Assembly (NCBI RefSeq): GCF_900104955.1
Contig: NZ_FNSI01000001.1
Location: forward strand, 5,862,001 to 5,926,000
Reading direction: 5' to 3'
DNA: 64,000 bases
Source of the DNA: Beijerinckia sp. 28-YEA-48
Lineage (GTDB): Bacteria; Pseudomonadota; Alphaproteobacteria; Rhizobiales; Beijerinckiaceae
In this document: piece by piece, positions 17,854 to 27,008 of the stretch
Position numbering within the stretch: position 1 is the first letter of the stretch
Layout of the letters: every line of letters begins with the position of its first letter
The notes under the pieces: model-generated
Told to the model about the DNA's origin: nothing
The model's database searches: none
Seen by the model: only the letters and a program-made list of their open reading frames with translations
Program-made: the position numbers and the translations under genes

Positions 17854-18276
17854 CTAATCCGCCTGTTTTTCTATGTTCTCCATGTCCTCGTCCGAGAAGC
17901 CAAAGTGATGGCCGATCTCGTGCACGAGCACATGGCTGATGATGGCGCTCAGCGTCTCGTCATGGGCCGCCCAATAATCGAGGATAGGGCGGCGATAGAG
18001 CCAGATCATATTGGGAAATTCGCCGGTCTGTAGCGTGGCGCCGCGCTGGGCGAGGCCGCGGCCCTGAAACAGGCCGAGCAGATCGAATTCGGTTTCGGCC
18101 TGCATTTCATCGAGGACTTCGTCGGCGGGAAAATCGTCGATGCGGATGACGAGCCCTTCGCACAGCGCGCGAAATTCTTCCGGCAGGCGGGCGAAGGCTT
18201 CATCGGCCATCGCCTCGAAATCTGCGAGCGTGGGCGCCATGGCGTTGCGCCAGTCAGGCTTGTTGGGATCAGCCAT
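17854..18276 (-). CDS. Zincin-like metallopeptidase family protein (DUF1025 type)
   Basis: 140-residue cytoplasmic protein with the zinc-binding motif HEIGHH (HExxHH form) in VLVHEIGHHFGFSDEDME near the C-terminus. The rest (TLADFEAMADEAFARLPEEF and GRGLAQRGA) matches the small zincin-like family often annotated as metallopeptidase family protein. The start at 18276 overlaps the stop of the upstream small membrane protein (TGATG), so the two are coupled. Protease activity and substrates of this family are not established. Confidence 0.85.
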   Translation of the reverse strand: MADPNKPDWRNAMAPTLADFEAMADEAFARLPEEFRALCEGLVIRIDDFPADEVLDEMQAETEFDLLGLFQGRGLAQRGATLQTGEFPNMIWLYRRPILDYWAAHDETLSAIISHVLVHEIGHHFGFSDEDMENIEKQAD

Positions 18277-18443
18277 CAGAAAAACCAGCCCGTGGCGAGA
18301 TTGATCGTCAGCACGACGAGGAGGATGAGGCCGATGATGCGGCCGGTGCGCTTGGCCCAAAATTCGATCCGGTCCGTGCCTTCCGAGAGCGGCGGCACGA
18401 CGGTTTCGAGTTGAGTGGAGAAAAGATCGGCGTCGCGGGGCAT
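18276..18443 (-). CDS. Small single-pass membrane protein
   Basis: 55-residue protein starting MPRDADLF, with a polar N-terminal 33 residues and one hydrophobic helix IIGLILLVVLTINLA near the C-terminus, so it is probably a tail-anchored inner-membrane protein. I do not recognise the family. Support for it being real is the TGATG overlap with the zincin gene downstream and its position 32 bases after leuC on the same strand. Its start codon lies in the loop of a strong hairpin (18431-18457). Confidence 0.6.
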   Translation of the reverse strand: MPRDADLFSTQLETVVPPLSEGTDRIEFWAKRTGRIIGLILLVVLTINLATGWFF

Positions 18444-18457
18444 TTTACCCCGCGACG
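18431..18457 (-). promoter_or_regulatory. Hairpin enclosing a start codon, 18 bases after leuC
   Basis: A 10-base perfect inverted repeat (CGTCGCGGGG / CCCCGCGACG) with a 7-base loop. On the minus strand the loop reads TAAAATG and contains the ATG of the 55-residue membrane protein. The hairpin could act as a leaky leuC terminator (TTTT follows about 8 bases later) or as a translational gate. Confidence 0.55.
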
Positions 18458-18475
18458 GTACGTTCTGTGTGCGGT

Positions 18476-19897
18476 CTACTTCCACGTCCTGACGTCGACG
18501 AAGTGGCCGGCAAGCGCCGCTGCCGCCGCCATCGCGGGGGAGACCAGATGAGTGCGGCCACGGAAGCCCTGACGACCTTCGAAATTGCGGTTCGAGGTCG
18601 AGGCGCAACGTTCGCCGGGCGCCAGCTTGTCCGGGTTCATGGCCAGGCACATGGAGCAGCCGGGCTCGCGCCATTCGAAGCCGGCGGCCAGGAAGATCTT
18701 GTCGAGACCTTCTTCTTCCGCCTGCTGTTTGACGAGACCGGAGCCGGGCACGACCATGGCGTTGATGCGTTCCGGCACCTTCTGGCCACGGGAGATGGCG
18801 ATGCGGGCGATATCGGCGGCGGCGCGCAGGTCTTCGATGCGGCCGTTGGTGCACGAACCGATGAAGGCGCGATCGATCGCCAGGTCGGTCATCTTCTCAC
18901 CGCCCTTGAAGCCCATGTAAGCGAAGGCGCGTTCGAACTTGGCGCGCTGCTGCTCGGTCTTGGCGTCCTCGAGGCGCGGCACGTTACCACCGATGGTGGT
19001 GACGTCTTCCGGCGACGTGCCCCAGGTGAGCAGCGGCGGCAACTTGGCAGCGTCGAGCTTCACGTGACGGTCGAAATGCGCGCCGTCTTCGGTGCGCAGC
19101 GTATCCCAGTAACGCAAGGCCTTGTCCCAATCGGCGCCCTTCGGCGCTTTCGGGCGGCCCTTCAGGAATTCATAGGTCTTCTCGTCCGGCGCGACGAGGC
19201 CGGCGCGGGCGCCGCCTTCGATCGACATGTTGCAGACGGTCATGCGGCCTTCCATCGACAGCGAGCGGATCGCCTCGCCGTCATATTCGATGACGCTCGA
19301 CGTGCCGCCGGCGGTGCCGATCTCGCCGATGATGGCGAGGATGATGTCCTTGGCGGTCACGTCTTCCGGCAGCTTGCCGTCGACGGTCACGCGCATGTTC
19401 TTCGACTTCTTCTGGATCAGCGTCTGGGTGGCGAGCACATGCTCGACTTCCGACGTGCCGATGCCGTGCGCCAACGCGCCGAAAGCGCCGTGGGTGGCGG
19501 TGTGGCTGTCGCCGCAGACGATGGTCGTGCCCGGCAGGGTGAAGCCCTGTTCCGGCCCGATGATGTGGCAGATGCCCTGACGGACATCGACACCGTCGTA
19601 ATATTCAAGGCCGAAATCGGCGGCGTTCGTCGCCATCTGCTCGATCTGGGCCTTGCTCTCGGGATCGTCGATCGGCTTCGAGCGGTCGGTCGTGGGAATG
19701 TTGTGGTCGACCACGCACAGGGTCTTTTCCGGCGCGCGCACCTTGCGGCCCGACAGGCGCAGGCCTTCGAAAGCCTGCGGAGAGGTCACTTCGTGAACGA
19801 GGTGGCGATCGATGTAGAGGAGGGTGGTGCCATCCGGCTGAGCCTCGACGACATGGTCGTCCCAGATCTTGTCATAAAGCGTGCGTGCCTTGGCCAT
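18476..19897 (-). CDS. leuC: 3-isopropylmalate dehydratase large subunit
   Basis: 473-residue aconitase-family subunit for leucine synthesis. The 4Fe-4S ligands are the cysteine in [17 protein letters not shown] and the two in [33 protein letters not shown] is the other family signature. The N-terminus [17 protein letters not shown] is canonical. The partner leuD is about 5 kb downstream. The downstream hairpin at 18431 may attenuate read-through into two small genes. Confidence 0.96.
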   Translation of the reverse strand: MAKARTLYDKIWDDHVVEAQPDGTTLLYIDRHLVHEVTSPQAFEGLRLSGRKVRAPEKTLCVVDHNIPTTDRSKPIDDPESKAQIEQMATNAADFGLEYYDGVDVRQGICHIIGPEQGFTLPGTTIVCGDSHTATHGAFGALAHGIGTSEVEHVLATQTLIQKKSKNMRVTVDGKLPEDVTAKDIILAIIGEIGTAGGTSSVIEYDGEAIRSLSMEGRMTVCNMSIEGGARAGLVAPDEKTYEFLKGRPKAPKGADWDKALRYWDTLRTEDGAHFDRHVKLDAAKLPPLLTWGTSPEDVTTIGGNVPRLEDAKTEQQRAKFERAFAYMGFKGGEKMTDLAIDRAFIGSCTNGRIEDLRAAADIARIAISRGQKVPERINAMVVPGSGLVKQQAEEEGLDKIFLAAGFEWREPGCSMCLAMNPDKLAPGERCASTSNRNFEGRQGFRGRTHLVSPAMAAAAALAGHFVDVRTWK

Positions 19898-20099
19898 TGC
19901 GGTCGGGTCTCTCTACTTGCTGCCGTGCATCAAAGACGCGCGGATTTTTTCTCGGCGCGACTTCTAGCTGGTTGGATCGGCGGAAGGAAGAGGCCTGCAT
20001 GGGTCGCAAAGCAGGTATTCCCGGGCCGATTTCAGTTAGATAGGCCCGAGATTGGTAAAATTCCAGAGTGTTAAGGTCGCCCGTAAAGCCGAGCTGGCG

Positions 20100-21068
20100 C
20101 TATTTGCCCAGCAATACTCGATATTTTTCGACTTCCTTGGGCACGAGCTGACGGACATATTCGGACGACAGTTCGTCGCCCGAGGCCGGCAGCGCCGACA
20201 GGTCGGTGAGGCGCGACTGCATCGTGTCGCTAGCGACGGCCTTGCGCAGAGCGTCGTTGAGCTTGGCAATAATTGGCTCAGGCAAGCCCGCAGGGGCGAA
20301 CAGGGCGTTCCAGCCTTCCGCCTGGAAGGTGGGCACGCCGGCCTCCTGCGCCGTTGGCACGTTCGGCAGGACTTTCAGCCGATGGGTGGCGGAGACGACG
20401 AGACCCTTCACCTCGCCGCCGTTGATGGCGTTCGCGACCGAGGTGGCGGAATCGCAGATGCCATCGAGATGGCCGCCCATGGCGTCGTTGAGGGCGGGCG
20501 AGGCGCCGCGATAGCCGACGAGTGACACCTCGATCGCGGCAGCCTTCAAGAAGCTCATACAGATCAAATAGTTAGTTGAGCCGACGCCGGCATGGCCGAA
20601 GCTCATCTTGCCGGGATTCTGCTTGGCATAGGCGATGATCTCGGCCACCGTCGTGCCGGGAAAATTCTTGCGCAGAGCGACCACAGGCGAGGTTTTGGCG
20701 ATCAATCCGACAGGAGTGAAAGACTCTGGGCTGAACTGCAGGTTCTCGGTCGTCCAATAGATGGCGGCAGCGTTGCCGGCATTGCCTATTGTCACCGTAT
20801 AGCCATCGGGCGCGGCGCGTGAGGCGCGGGCGAGGCCAACGGCGCCGCCGGCGCCACCGACATTTTCGATGACCAGAGGCTGGCCTAGAGCGCGCGACAT
20901 TTCTTCGGCGGTCAGACGTGCGATCACGTCCGACGTGCCGCCGGCGACGAAAGGTACGATGAAGGTGATCGGTTTCGACGGATAGGTTTCCGCCGTAGCC
21001 AAACCAGAGGACAGGCCACAAGACAGGCTCAAGCCCACCGCTGCAAAAAGACGTCCCGATCCGATCAT
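20100..21068 (-). CDS. Bug-family (tripartite tricarboxylate transporter) binding protein 1
   Basis: 322-residue periplasmic binding protein of the Bug/TctC family, with a signal peptide ending GLATAE and the family pattern [59 protein letters not shown] and [23 protein letters not shown] 21068 is preceded by GGAGGGG; the reading frame runs far upstream but without a better start. No TctA/TctB membrane genes are nearby, so it is an orphan. Family ligands are carboxylates; the ligand here is unknown. Confidence 0.88.
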   Translation of the reverse strand: MIGSGRLFAAVGLSLSCGLSSGLATAETYPSKPITFIVPFVAGGTSDVIARLTAEEMSRALGQPLVIENVGGAGGAVGLARASRAAPDGYTVTIGNAGNAAAIYWTTENLQFSPESFTPVGLIAKTSPVVALRKNFPGTTVAEIIAYAKQNPGKMSFGHAGVGSTNYLICMSFLKAAAIEVSLVGYRGASPALNDAMGGHLDGICDSATSVANAINGGEVKGLVVSATHRLKVLPNVPTAQEAGVPTFQAEGWNALFAPAGLPEPIIAKLNDALRKAVASDTMQSRLTDLSALPASGDELSSEYVRQLVPKEVEKYRVLLGK

Positions 21069-21230
21069 GCGTTCCCCTCCGCTACACGCAACCAAGTGCT
21101 GGGAGGTTATGCAAGGACGCGGGGCATGACAATGCAACGGAAAGCGCAGATCGCGACAGCGCGGCGAACAAAAGCGTGGATGATGGGCGCGGCGCGGGGA
21201 TTCCGCTCTCCGGCATGCGATAACGGCGTC

Positions 21231-21941
21231 ATGAAATTTTCTCCGCCTCTCGTCCCGGGCCGCCTCGTTCAGCGCTACAAGCGTTTTCTTGCCGATATTG
21301 TCCTCGACAGTGGTGAGGAGATCACCGCCCATTGCGCCAATCCGGGGGCGATGTTGGGGCTCATCGATCCGGGTAATCGGGTGTGGTTGTCGAAGTCGAA
21401 CAATCCAGCCCGCAAGCTCGCCTATTCGTGGGAGATCGTCGAAGCCGATTTCGGTCGCGGGCCGGAATGTGTCGGCATCAATACGTCGCATCCCAATGGC
21501 ATCGTGTTCGAGGCGATCGGCCGGGGCTTCTTTCCTGAACTCACGGGCTATGCATCGGCGCGGCGCGAAGTGAAATATGGCCGCAATAGCCGGGTCGATA
21601 TTCTGCTTGAAGGCAATGGTCGGCCGCTGTGCTATGTGGAGATCAAGAATATCCACATGATGCGCCAGCCGGGCCTCGCCGAATTCCCCGATTGCGTCAC
21701 CGCGCGGGGCACCAAGCATCTTGTCGAACTGGGTGACATGGTCGAGGCCGGGCATCGCGCCGTCATGGTCTATCTGATCCAGATGCAGGCCGACCGCTTC
21801 ACACTGGCCGCCGATATCGATCCGACCTATGCGAAAACCTTCGCGCAAGCGCGCGCGCGTGGCGTCGAGGCCATGGCCGTGTGCTGCTCGGTCAGCCCGC
21901 AGGCGATCGAAGTCGATCGTCGCGTTGAGGTGGTGTTTTAA
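21231..21941 (+). CDS. sfsA: DNA/RNA nuclease SfsA family protein
   Basis: 236 residues, the usual SfsA length. Family features include the N-terminal [53 protein letters not shown] and the catalytic-like block [20 protein letters not shown] resembling a PD-(D/E)XK active site. SfsA was first linked to sugar-fermentation gene stimulation and also has nuclease features; its physiological role is unclear. It is divergent from the Bug gene and is followed by a repeat pair. Confidence 0.92.
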   Translation: MKFSPPLVPGRLVQRYKRFLADIVLDSGEEITAHCANPGAMLGLIDPGNRVWLSKSNNPARKLAYSWEIVEADFGRGPECVGINTSHPNGIVFEAIGRGFFPELTGYASARREVKYGRNSRVDILLEGNGRPLCYVEIKNIHMMRQPGLAEFPDCVTARGTKHLVELGDMVEAGHRAVMVYLIQMQADRFTLAADIDPTYAKTFAQARARGVEAMAVCCSVSPQAIEVDRRVEVVF

Positions 21942-21953
21942 AGGTCAGGGCCT

Positions 21954-22116
21954 GGTGTCATTCCCGACGCGCCGTAGGCGTGAGCGGGAATCCAGAGCGT
22001 GCGGTAAAGCGTTGCATCATTGCTGCACAGCATCTTAATGCCCTGCGTTAGTCAGCGCTCTACCACGCGCTCTGGATCCCCGCTCAGCCGCTATGCGGCT
22101 GTCGGGGATGACACCA
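21954..22116. repeat. Inverted pair of REP-like palindromes (A4 and A5)
   Basis: A4 (21954-21999, forward, starting GGTGTCATTCCCGACGCGC) and A5 (22069-22116, reverse, ending GGGGATGACACCA) lie between convergent sfsA and the amidohydrolase gene. The two elements enclose about 69 bases, nearly the same as the spacing in the pair at 17646. Possible bidirectional terminator or BIME-like unit. Confidence 0.75.
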
Positions 22117-22134
22117 GGGGTTTTCCGCGACCTC

Positions 22135-23106
22135 TCAGAGTCCAAAAACCCGCGCGGCATTGCCGCCGAAGACCGCGGCTTTGTCGGCCTGCGAGATCGA
22201 CAGCGCCTCGACATGGGCCGGGCTCGCGCCGATGAACGGGTCGTCGGTGCCAAACAGCAATTGGCTTGTGCCAATGGTGCTGAGGGCGAAATCGAGAGCG
22301 TTCTTTCCGAAAGCCGTCGTGTCGTAATAAAGCCGGCTCGCATATTCGCTCGGCAGTCGTGAAATATGCTGGCGGCAATCGGGAAACAGACGGTAGCCGT
22401 TGTCGAGCCGCTCCAGCGCCATCAACAAAGCGCCACCCGTGTGAGCCAGGATATAGGGAAAGTTTGGGTAGCGTTCGAATAGGCCCGAATAGATGAAGCG
22501 CGTGGCGGCGAGCGTTGTGTCGAAGATCATGCCCAGGCGCAGGGGCAGTTCGTAGCCTTCGAACCCGTCGTTGCTTCTGGGGAACATCGGATGTTCGAAC
22601 ACCGGCAGCCTGAGACGATCGATCTTCTCCCACAGCGGTGCGAAGTGCGGAGCGTCGAGATAGGCGCCATCGACATTCGAGCCGATGATCACGCCTTTCA
22701 TGTCCAGCTCTTGAATGGCGCGATCCAGCTCGATGAGCGAGGCTTCGACGTTCTTAAGGGGCAAGCTGGCGAGGCCGATGAAACGGTCGGGATGCTGCTT
22801 GCAGATGCGGGCTAGGGCGTCGTTGATGTGTCGCGCCATGGCGATCTGGTCAGGCTCGTCCCACAGATAGACGTTTGGCGTGCTCAGCGAGAGGATGCGC
22901 TGGTCAATGCCCTTGCTATCCATGGTCTTGAGGCGACCGCCGATGTCGAACATATCTTCCCGCGACCAGGCGATCGTCGCGCCGCGATGGCGGAAGAGCA
23001 ATTGTCCATCGTCGGTTCTTTCCGTCTCAAGCGCCAAGGTGGACGAGAGTTCGTCCAGGTAGCGTCGGTCGACGATATGGGCGTGGACATCAATCTTCAC
23101 GGGCAT
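22135..23106 (-). CDS. Amidohydrolase family protein (ACMSD-like decarboxylase/hydrolase)
   Basis: 323-residue metal-dependent hydrolase of the amidohydrolase-2 / ACMSD type. Metal-ligand positions are visible as DVHAHI at residues 6-11, a mid-protein HPMFP, ILAHTGG and the aspartate in FGTDDPFIGASP. Relatives decarboxylate or hydrolyse aromatic ring-cleavage products. It overlaps the upstream marR gene by 17 bases, so both form one operon. A GlcG-like and a Bug-type gene are divergent from it, which suggests a small catabolic/uptake unit for an aromatic acid; the substrate is inferred only. Confidence 0.87.
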   Translation of the reverse strand: MPVKIDVHAHIVDRRYLDELSSTLALETERTDDGQLLFRHRGATIAWSREDMFDIGGRLKTMDSKGIDQRILSLSTPNVYLWDEPDQIAMARHINDALARICKQHPDRFIGLASLPLKNVEASLIELDRAIQELDMKGVIIGSNVDGAYLDAPHFAPLWEKIDRLRLPVFEHPMFPRSNDGFEGYELPLRLGMIFDTTLAATRFIYSGLFERYPNFPYILAHTGGALLMALERLDNGYRLFPDCRQHISRLPSEYASRLYYDTTAFGKNALDFALSTIGTSQLLFGTDDPFIGASPAHVEALSISQADKAAVFGGNAARVFGL

Positions 23107-23602
23107 CGTCCATCGAGAGGTCCGAGCCCCACAGGCGGTGCGCCTGTGCCTGTAGTTTTTCGATCATGTTTTCAAACTCTCGGCGCTCGCGATCCGACAG
23201 AGCGGCCATGAGCGAGCGCTGGTGTTCAAGCGCGATCGGCACGATCTGATCGTAGATGCGCCGGCCCTTGGCGGCGAGCTTCAGCACATTGAGGCGCCGG
23301 TCTTGATCTGAAATGGAGCTCAGCACGAGACCCGCCGCGACGAGCCGTGTCACGGCGCGATTGACCTTGGCTTTGTCCATCTCGGTGCGCAGGCAAATGT
23401 CGCCGGAGGAGCAGGTGCCGACCTCTGCCAGATGGGCGATGACGCGCCATTCGGGAATGCTGATGCCAAGCGAGCGATATTGCTTCGCCAGGGCGGCACT
23501 GACGCCGCGCGCCAGCACGGCGATGCGATAGGGCATGAAGTGCTGCAGGGCCAAGTGGCCCGTCGCTGTCAGGGAGGGACGCGTGTTGTTGGCGGGGGGC
23601 AT
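23090..23602 (-). CDS. MarR family transcriptional regulator
   Basis: 170 residues from ATG 23602 (an in-frame ATG at 23668 exists, but it would place the palindrome at 23641 inside the coding region). The winged helix spans about residues 30-115, with ISIPEWRVIAHLAEVGTCSSGDI, DKAKVNRAVTRLVAAGLV and the wing SDQDRRLNVLKLAAKGR. It probably represses its own operon and the divergent GlcG-like gene in the absence of a small aromatic ligand, as is usual for the family. Confidence 0.87.
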   Translation of the reverse strand: MPPANNTRPSLTATGHLALQHFMPYRIAVLARGVSAALAKQYRSLGISIPEWRVIAHLAEVGTCSSGDICLRTEMDKAKVNRAVTRLVAAGLVLSSISDQDRRLNVLKLAAKGRRIYDQIVPIALEHQRSLMAALSDRERREFENMIEKLQAQAHRLWGSDLSMDDARED

Positions 23603-23637
23603 TTTCGTGTTCGTTGACCGGGCCGGAGAACTGTGTA

Positions 23638-23657
23638 ATTGTTTCGATTGAAACGAT
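23638..23657. promoter_or_regulatory. Candidate MarR operator
   Basis: The inverted repeat GTTTC-GATT-GAAAC (23641-23654), extended with imperfect symmetry to 23638-23657, lies 36 bases upstream of marR and about 54 bases upstream of the divergent GlcG-like gene. A TTGACA (23671-23676, minus strand) nearby could be a -35 element for marR, so a bound repressor would block it. Confidence 0.55.
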
Positions 23658-23710
23658 ATGATATGCATCTGTCAAGCGTGATCTGGATCACGCAACTGGG
23701 GAGGGGTGTC

Positions 23711-24220
23711 ATGAAGCTAGGTACTATGACCGCCGTTGCGGCGATGGTTTGGATGACAAGCGCTGTCGCCCAGCAGGCTGGTGCTCCCGCAACCTCTCAG
23801 CCCAGCCCGCCGCCCGCGCCGCCCTTTGGCGCGCCAGTCACACTCGATCAAGCGATCAAAGCCGCGACAGCGGCGATGGCCAAGGCAAAAGACATCAACG
23901 TGCCCAATGCGGTCGCCGTCGTCGAACCCTCGGGCGACCTGGTTTATTTCGCCAAGATGAATGGCGCGCCCTATTCGGCGGTCCAGCTCGCGCAACAGAA
24001 GGCCGTGGCCTCGGCGCGTTATCGCCGGCCGACGAAGGTTTTCTATGACGCCATCGAGGGCGGCCATCCGTTCTATCTGACCTTCCCCGGTGTCGCTGGC
24101 GCGCCTGGCGGTGTTCCGCTGATCGTCGATGGCAAGCTGATCGGCGCGATCGGCGTCAGCGGCGGCAATGGCGATCAGGACATGCTGGTGTCGGGCGCCG
24201 GAGCCGATGCCCTGAAGTGA
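23711..24220 (+). CDS. Exported GlcG/HbpS-like protein
   Basis: 169 residues with a signal peptide (ending SAVAQQ), a Pro/Ala-rich linker and a GlcG/HbpS domain from about residue 45: LDQAIKAATAAMAKAKDINV, VAVVEPSGDLVYFAKMNGAP, and the C-terminal VPLIVDGKLIGAIGVSGGNG. ATG 23711 follows GGGAGGGG. Members bind heme or aromatic ligands, or accompany catabolic genes; many lack a proven role. It is followed by a Bug-type binding protein and is divergent from marR, so it is probably under the same control. Confidence 0.83.
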   Translation: MKLGTMTAVAAMVWMTSAVAQQAGAPATSQPSPPPAPPFGAPVTLDQAIKAATAAMAKAKDINVPNAVAVVEPSGDLVYFAKMNGAPYSAVQLAQQKAVASARYRRPTKVFYDAIEGGHPFYLTFPGVAGAPGGVPLIVDGKLIGAIGVSGGNGDQDMLVSGAGADALK

Positions 24221-24260
24221 TTTGAGTTGCAGTGAAGCGTTGCGTGAAGAGAGAGTGCCT

Positions 24261-25241
24261 GTGATCAATCCAGTAACAAAGTTTTTCGCTGCCGTTGGCG
24301 GCGCCTGCCTTATCGCGATGGCATCGCCGGCGGTGGCCGATAGCTATCCCTCGCGTCCGATCAAGATCGTCGTGCCATTCGCTGCTGGCGGCGGCAATGA
24401 CGTGTTGGCGCGGCTCATCGCGCAACAGCTTTCCGAGCGTCTGAAACAGGGCGTGGTGATCGAGAACCGTCCGGGCGCCGGCACGCAGATCGGCGCGGAG
24501 GTCGTGGCGCGCGCTGAGCCGGATGGCTACACGCTGCTGTCGACGTCGATGACGACCTATGTGCTCAATCCGTTTCTCTACAAAAAACTCTCCTACGATC
24601 CGTTGAAGGATTTCGCGCCGATTTCCCTCACCGGTAATTTCGACCTGATGCTGGTGGCGCATCCGTCGTTTCCGGCTGGTTCGCTGGAACAATTCGTGGC
24701 GCTCGCCAAGGCGAAGCCGGGCGATCTTTCCTATGCCTCGGCCGGCCCCGGCAGTCCGCATCAATTGGCCATGGAACTGCTGATGCGTCGCGCCGATCTC
24801 AGCATGGTGCATGTCGCCTATCGTGGTGCCGCGCCGGCGCTGCAAGATGTCCTTGCGGGTCATGTCCCCATTATGATGCTGGACGTGGCGACGGCGCGGG
24901 AGCCTGTCAAAGCGGGCTTGCTGAAGGCTTTCGGTGCGGCGTCGTTGACGCGCTTTGCCGATTTCCCCGATCTGCCGACCATCGCCGAACAGGGCTTTCC
25001 TGGCTATCAGGCGTCCGCCTGGCAAGGCATTGTCGCGCCGGCGAAAACGCCGCCGGAGATCGTCGAGAAGCTCGGCAAAGAGATTGGCGCGGCGCTAGCT
25101 GACGCGCAGGTGCGCGAGAAACTGCGCGCGGCGGGGATCGAGCCGATCGCCAGCACGCCGGCCGAATTCACAGCATTCATGACCAGCGAAACGGCGAAAT
25201 GGGCGGATGTCATCAAGGCGGCGAAAATCACGCTCGACTGA
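24261..25241 (+). CDS. Bug-family (tripartite tricarboxylate transporter) binding protein 2
   Basis: About 326 residues from GTG 24261, which has AGAGAG six bases before it (GTG 24255 and TTG 24222 are also in frame). The signal peptide ends SPAVAD, then YPSRPIKIVVPFAAGGGNDVLAR, RPGAGTQIGAEVVARAEPDG, DLSYASAGPGSPHQLAMELL and VHVAYRGAAPALQDVLAGHV mark the family. It follows the GlcG-like gene and is probably co-transcribed with it. No TctAB genes are present, so transport would depend on membrane components elsewhere. Confidence 0.87.
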   Translation: MINPVTKFFAAVGGACLIAMASPAVADSYPSRPIKIVVPFAAGGGNDVLARLIAQQLSERLKQGVVIENRPGAGTQIGAEVVARAEPDGYTLLSTSMTTYVLNPFLYKKLSYDPLKDFAPISLTGNFDLMLVAHPSFPAGSLEQFVALAKAKPGDLSYASAGPGSPHQLAMELLMRRADLSMVHVAYRGAAPALQDVLAGHVPIMMLDVATAREPVKAGLLKAFGAASLTRFADFPDLPTIAEQGFPGYQASAWQGIVAPAKTPPEIVEKLGKEIGAALADAQVREKLRAAGIEPIASTPAEFTAFMTSETAKWADVIKAAKITLD

Positions 25242-25400
25242 GATACCGGATTGAATTCGCGCTATTTTATTGAGCGAAAAGCAGCGCGCCGCGACCAGCG
25301 GCCGCTTTATTCGCGATCCGCATAGAGCGATGCACGATGCTCATTCGTGTTCGACACGTCAAAGAGTTACGGCAATCCTCATGAAAGAGGAGACGAACTC

Positions 25401-26159
25401 ATGTTTGAACGCACCGTATCGGGGGTTACGTCACGGCGTTCTCCGTCTAACCCTTCGGCCGTAGCGCCACAGCCTTCAGGATCGGCGCCGCCGCTGGAAG
25501 CGCGCGCCGTCAGCCGCGTGATCGGCGATAAGGCCATCGTCAACAATGTCACCATCACGCTTCACCCTGGCGAAATCGTCGCCCTATCGGGGGCGAGTGG
25601 GGCGGGCAAGTCGTCGTTCCTGCGCCTGCTCAACCGGCTGGATGAATCGACCGGAGGCGATGTTCTGGTTGATGGCATCAACTACCGTCAGTTGAAGCCC
25701 AGTGAATTGCGCCGCCGTGTCGGCATGGTGATGCAGGCGGCGCATCTGTTTCCGGGAACGGTGAACGACAACATCCAGTTTGGCCCGCGCCAGCAGAACC
25801 TGTCGGTGTCCCGTGCGGATGTGGAGGCCTTGCTGGAGCGGATTGGACTGCCGGGCTACGCGGATCGCGATGTGCAGAATCTCTCGGGTGGCGAGGCGCA
25901 GCGTGTTTCGATCGCCCGAACCCTGGTCAATAATCCGAGCACGCTCCTGCTCGACGAGCCGACATCGGCGCTTGATGAAAATGCCGCGCGCGAGATCGAA
26001 GCGCTCGTCATGGGCCTGGTCGAGGAACGGCAGATGGCCTGTCTCATCATCACCCACAATATGCCGCAAGCGCTTCGCATCGCCCCCAAGGCGATGGTTC
26101 TAGCGGCCGGCGCCCTGGTTGCCGTTGGCGCGACGGAGGAGGTTCTTCATGCTCGCTGA
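25401..26159 (+). CDS. fetA: ABC transporter ATP-binding protein, FetA/YbbL type
   Basis: 252-residue ATPase paired with a FetB-type permease. It has Walker A GASGAGKSS, Q-loop VMQAAHLFPGTV, signature LSGGEAQRVSIAR, Walker B LLLDEPTSALDE and H-loop IITHNMPQA. ATG 25401 follows AGAGGAGACG. In E. coli the FetAB pair exports iron and helps peroxide resistance; by family this pair is a candidate metal exporter. The permease starts 11 bases before this stop. Confidence 0.85.
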   Translation: MFERTVSGVTSRRSPSNPSAVAPQPSGSAPPLEARAVSRVIGDKAIVNNVTITLHPGEIVALSGASGAGKSSFLRLLNRLDESTGGDVLVDGINYRQLKPSELRRRVGMVMQAAHLFPGTVNDNIQFGPRQQNLSVSRADVEALLERIGLPGYADRDVQNLSGGEAQRVSIARTLVNNPSTLLLDEPTSALDENAAREIEALVMGLVEERQMACLIITHNMPQALRIAPKAMVLAAGALVAVGATEEVLHAR

Positions 26160-26943
26160 ACTCACGAATATTTCGCCCAGCGTCATCATTCTGGGGCTTG
26201 AGCAGACGGCGGCGGCGATCGCTATTTGTGCTGTTGTCGTGTTCCTGTGCCTGCGGGTGGGCGTAGATGTCCGGCGTGAGGCTGTCCTGTCGGCCGCACG
26301 TGGCTTCTGTCAGATGGTTGCTGTTGGCGCCTTGCTCGTCCTGCTTCTGCACGGCTCTTTGTTGATTGGCGCCTGCATTCTGTTCGCGATGGTGATCGCT
26401 GCGGCGGTGACGGCCTCGCGTCGCGGCAAGGGCGCGCAAGGCGCCTTTCTGACCTGTGTCTATGCGATCGGCGCAGGTGCTGGCGTCGTGCTTGTCGTGA
26501 TGCTTTTGACCAAGGCGTTGAGTACGGATGTGGCGGTTCTCGTTCCGGTCGGCAGCATGATCATCGCCAATGCGATGAATTCCTGCGCGCAGGCGATGGA
26601 AAGGTTGAGGGCTGACGTCACCAGTCACGTCGGTGAGATCGAGGCGGCTTTGTCGCTCGGCGCGACACCGGCGGTGGCGGTGCGGCCATATGTCAACAAT
26701 GCGGTTTATGCGAGCCTGCTGCCCCGGCTCGACATGCTCAAATCCTTGGGCCTGGTTTGGATCCCCGGCGTGATGGCCGGCATGATGGTGTCGGGCGCCA
26801 ATCCGATCTACGCCGGGATCTATCAATTCGTCATCGTGGCGATGATCCTCGCTGCCTCCGGCATGACCGGCCTGATCGCCACGGTGTTGAGCCGCCGCGC
26901 CGCCTTTTCGGTGGCCGATCAACTGTTGCTGCGGCGCGCCTGA
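26149..26943 (+). CDS. fetB: ABC transporter permease, FetB/YbbM (UPF0014) type
   Basis: 264-residue membrane protein with about seven helices, overlapping fetA by 11 bases. UPF0014 features include VDVRREAVLSAARGFCQMVAVG, VPVGSMIIANAMNSCAQAMERL, IEAALSLGATPAVAVRPYVNNA and LGLVWIPGVMAGMMVSGANP. Together with the ATPase it is predicted to export iron or another metal. It is followed after about 65 bases by a LysR gene in the same direction. Confidence 0.87.
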   Translation: MLAELTNISPSVIILGLEQTAAAIAICAVVVFLCLRVGVDVRREAVLSAARGFCQMVAVGALLVLLLHGSLLIGACILFAMVIAAAVTASRRGKGAQGAFLTCVYAIGAGAGVVLVVMLLTKALSTDVAVLVPVGSMIIANAMNSCAQAMERLRADVTSHVGEIEAALSLGATPAVAVRPYVNNAVYASLLPRLDMLKSLGLVWIPGVMAGMMVSGANPIYAGIYQFVIVAMILAASGMTGLIATVLSRRAAFSVADQLLLRRA

Positions 26944-27008
26944 CGGGCGCCGCCGATAGTGCTTTGGCGCGCGCCTGCCTATGATGGTTTCCAGAGTTGG
27001 AGGCCGTC

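Noticed and set aside
18467..20074. 535-codon plus-strand open frame opposite leuC
   Set aside because: It is the antisense shadow of leuC in a GC-rich genome; its translation shows no family features and consists of low-complexity Arg/Gly/Ala-rich sequence.
21069..21848. Long N-terminal extension of the Bug protein frame at 20100
   Set aside because: It runs antisense through sfsA; the signal peptide and ribosome site place the start at 21068.
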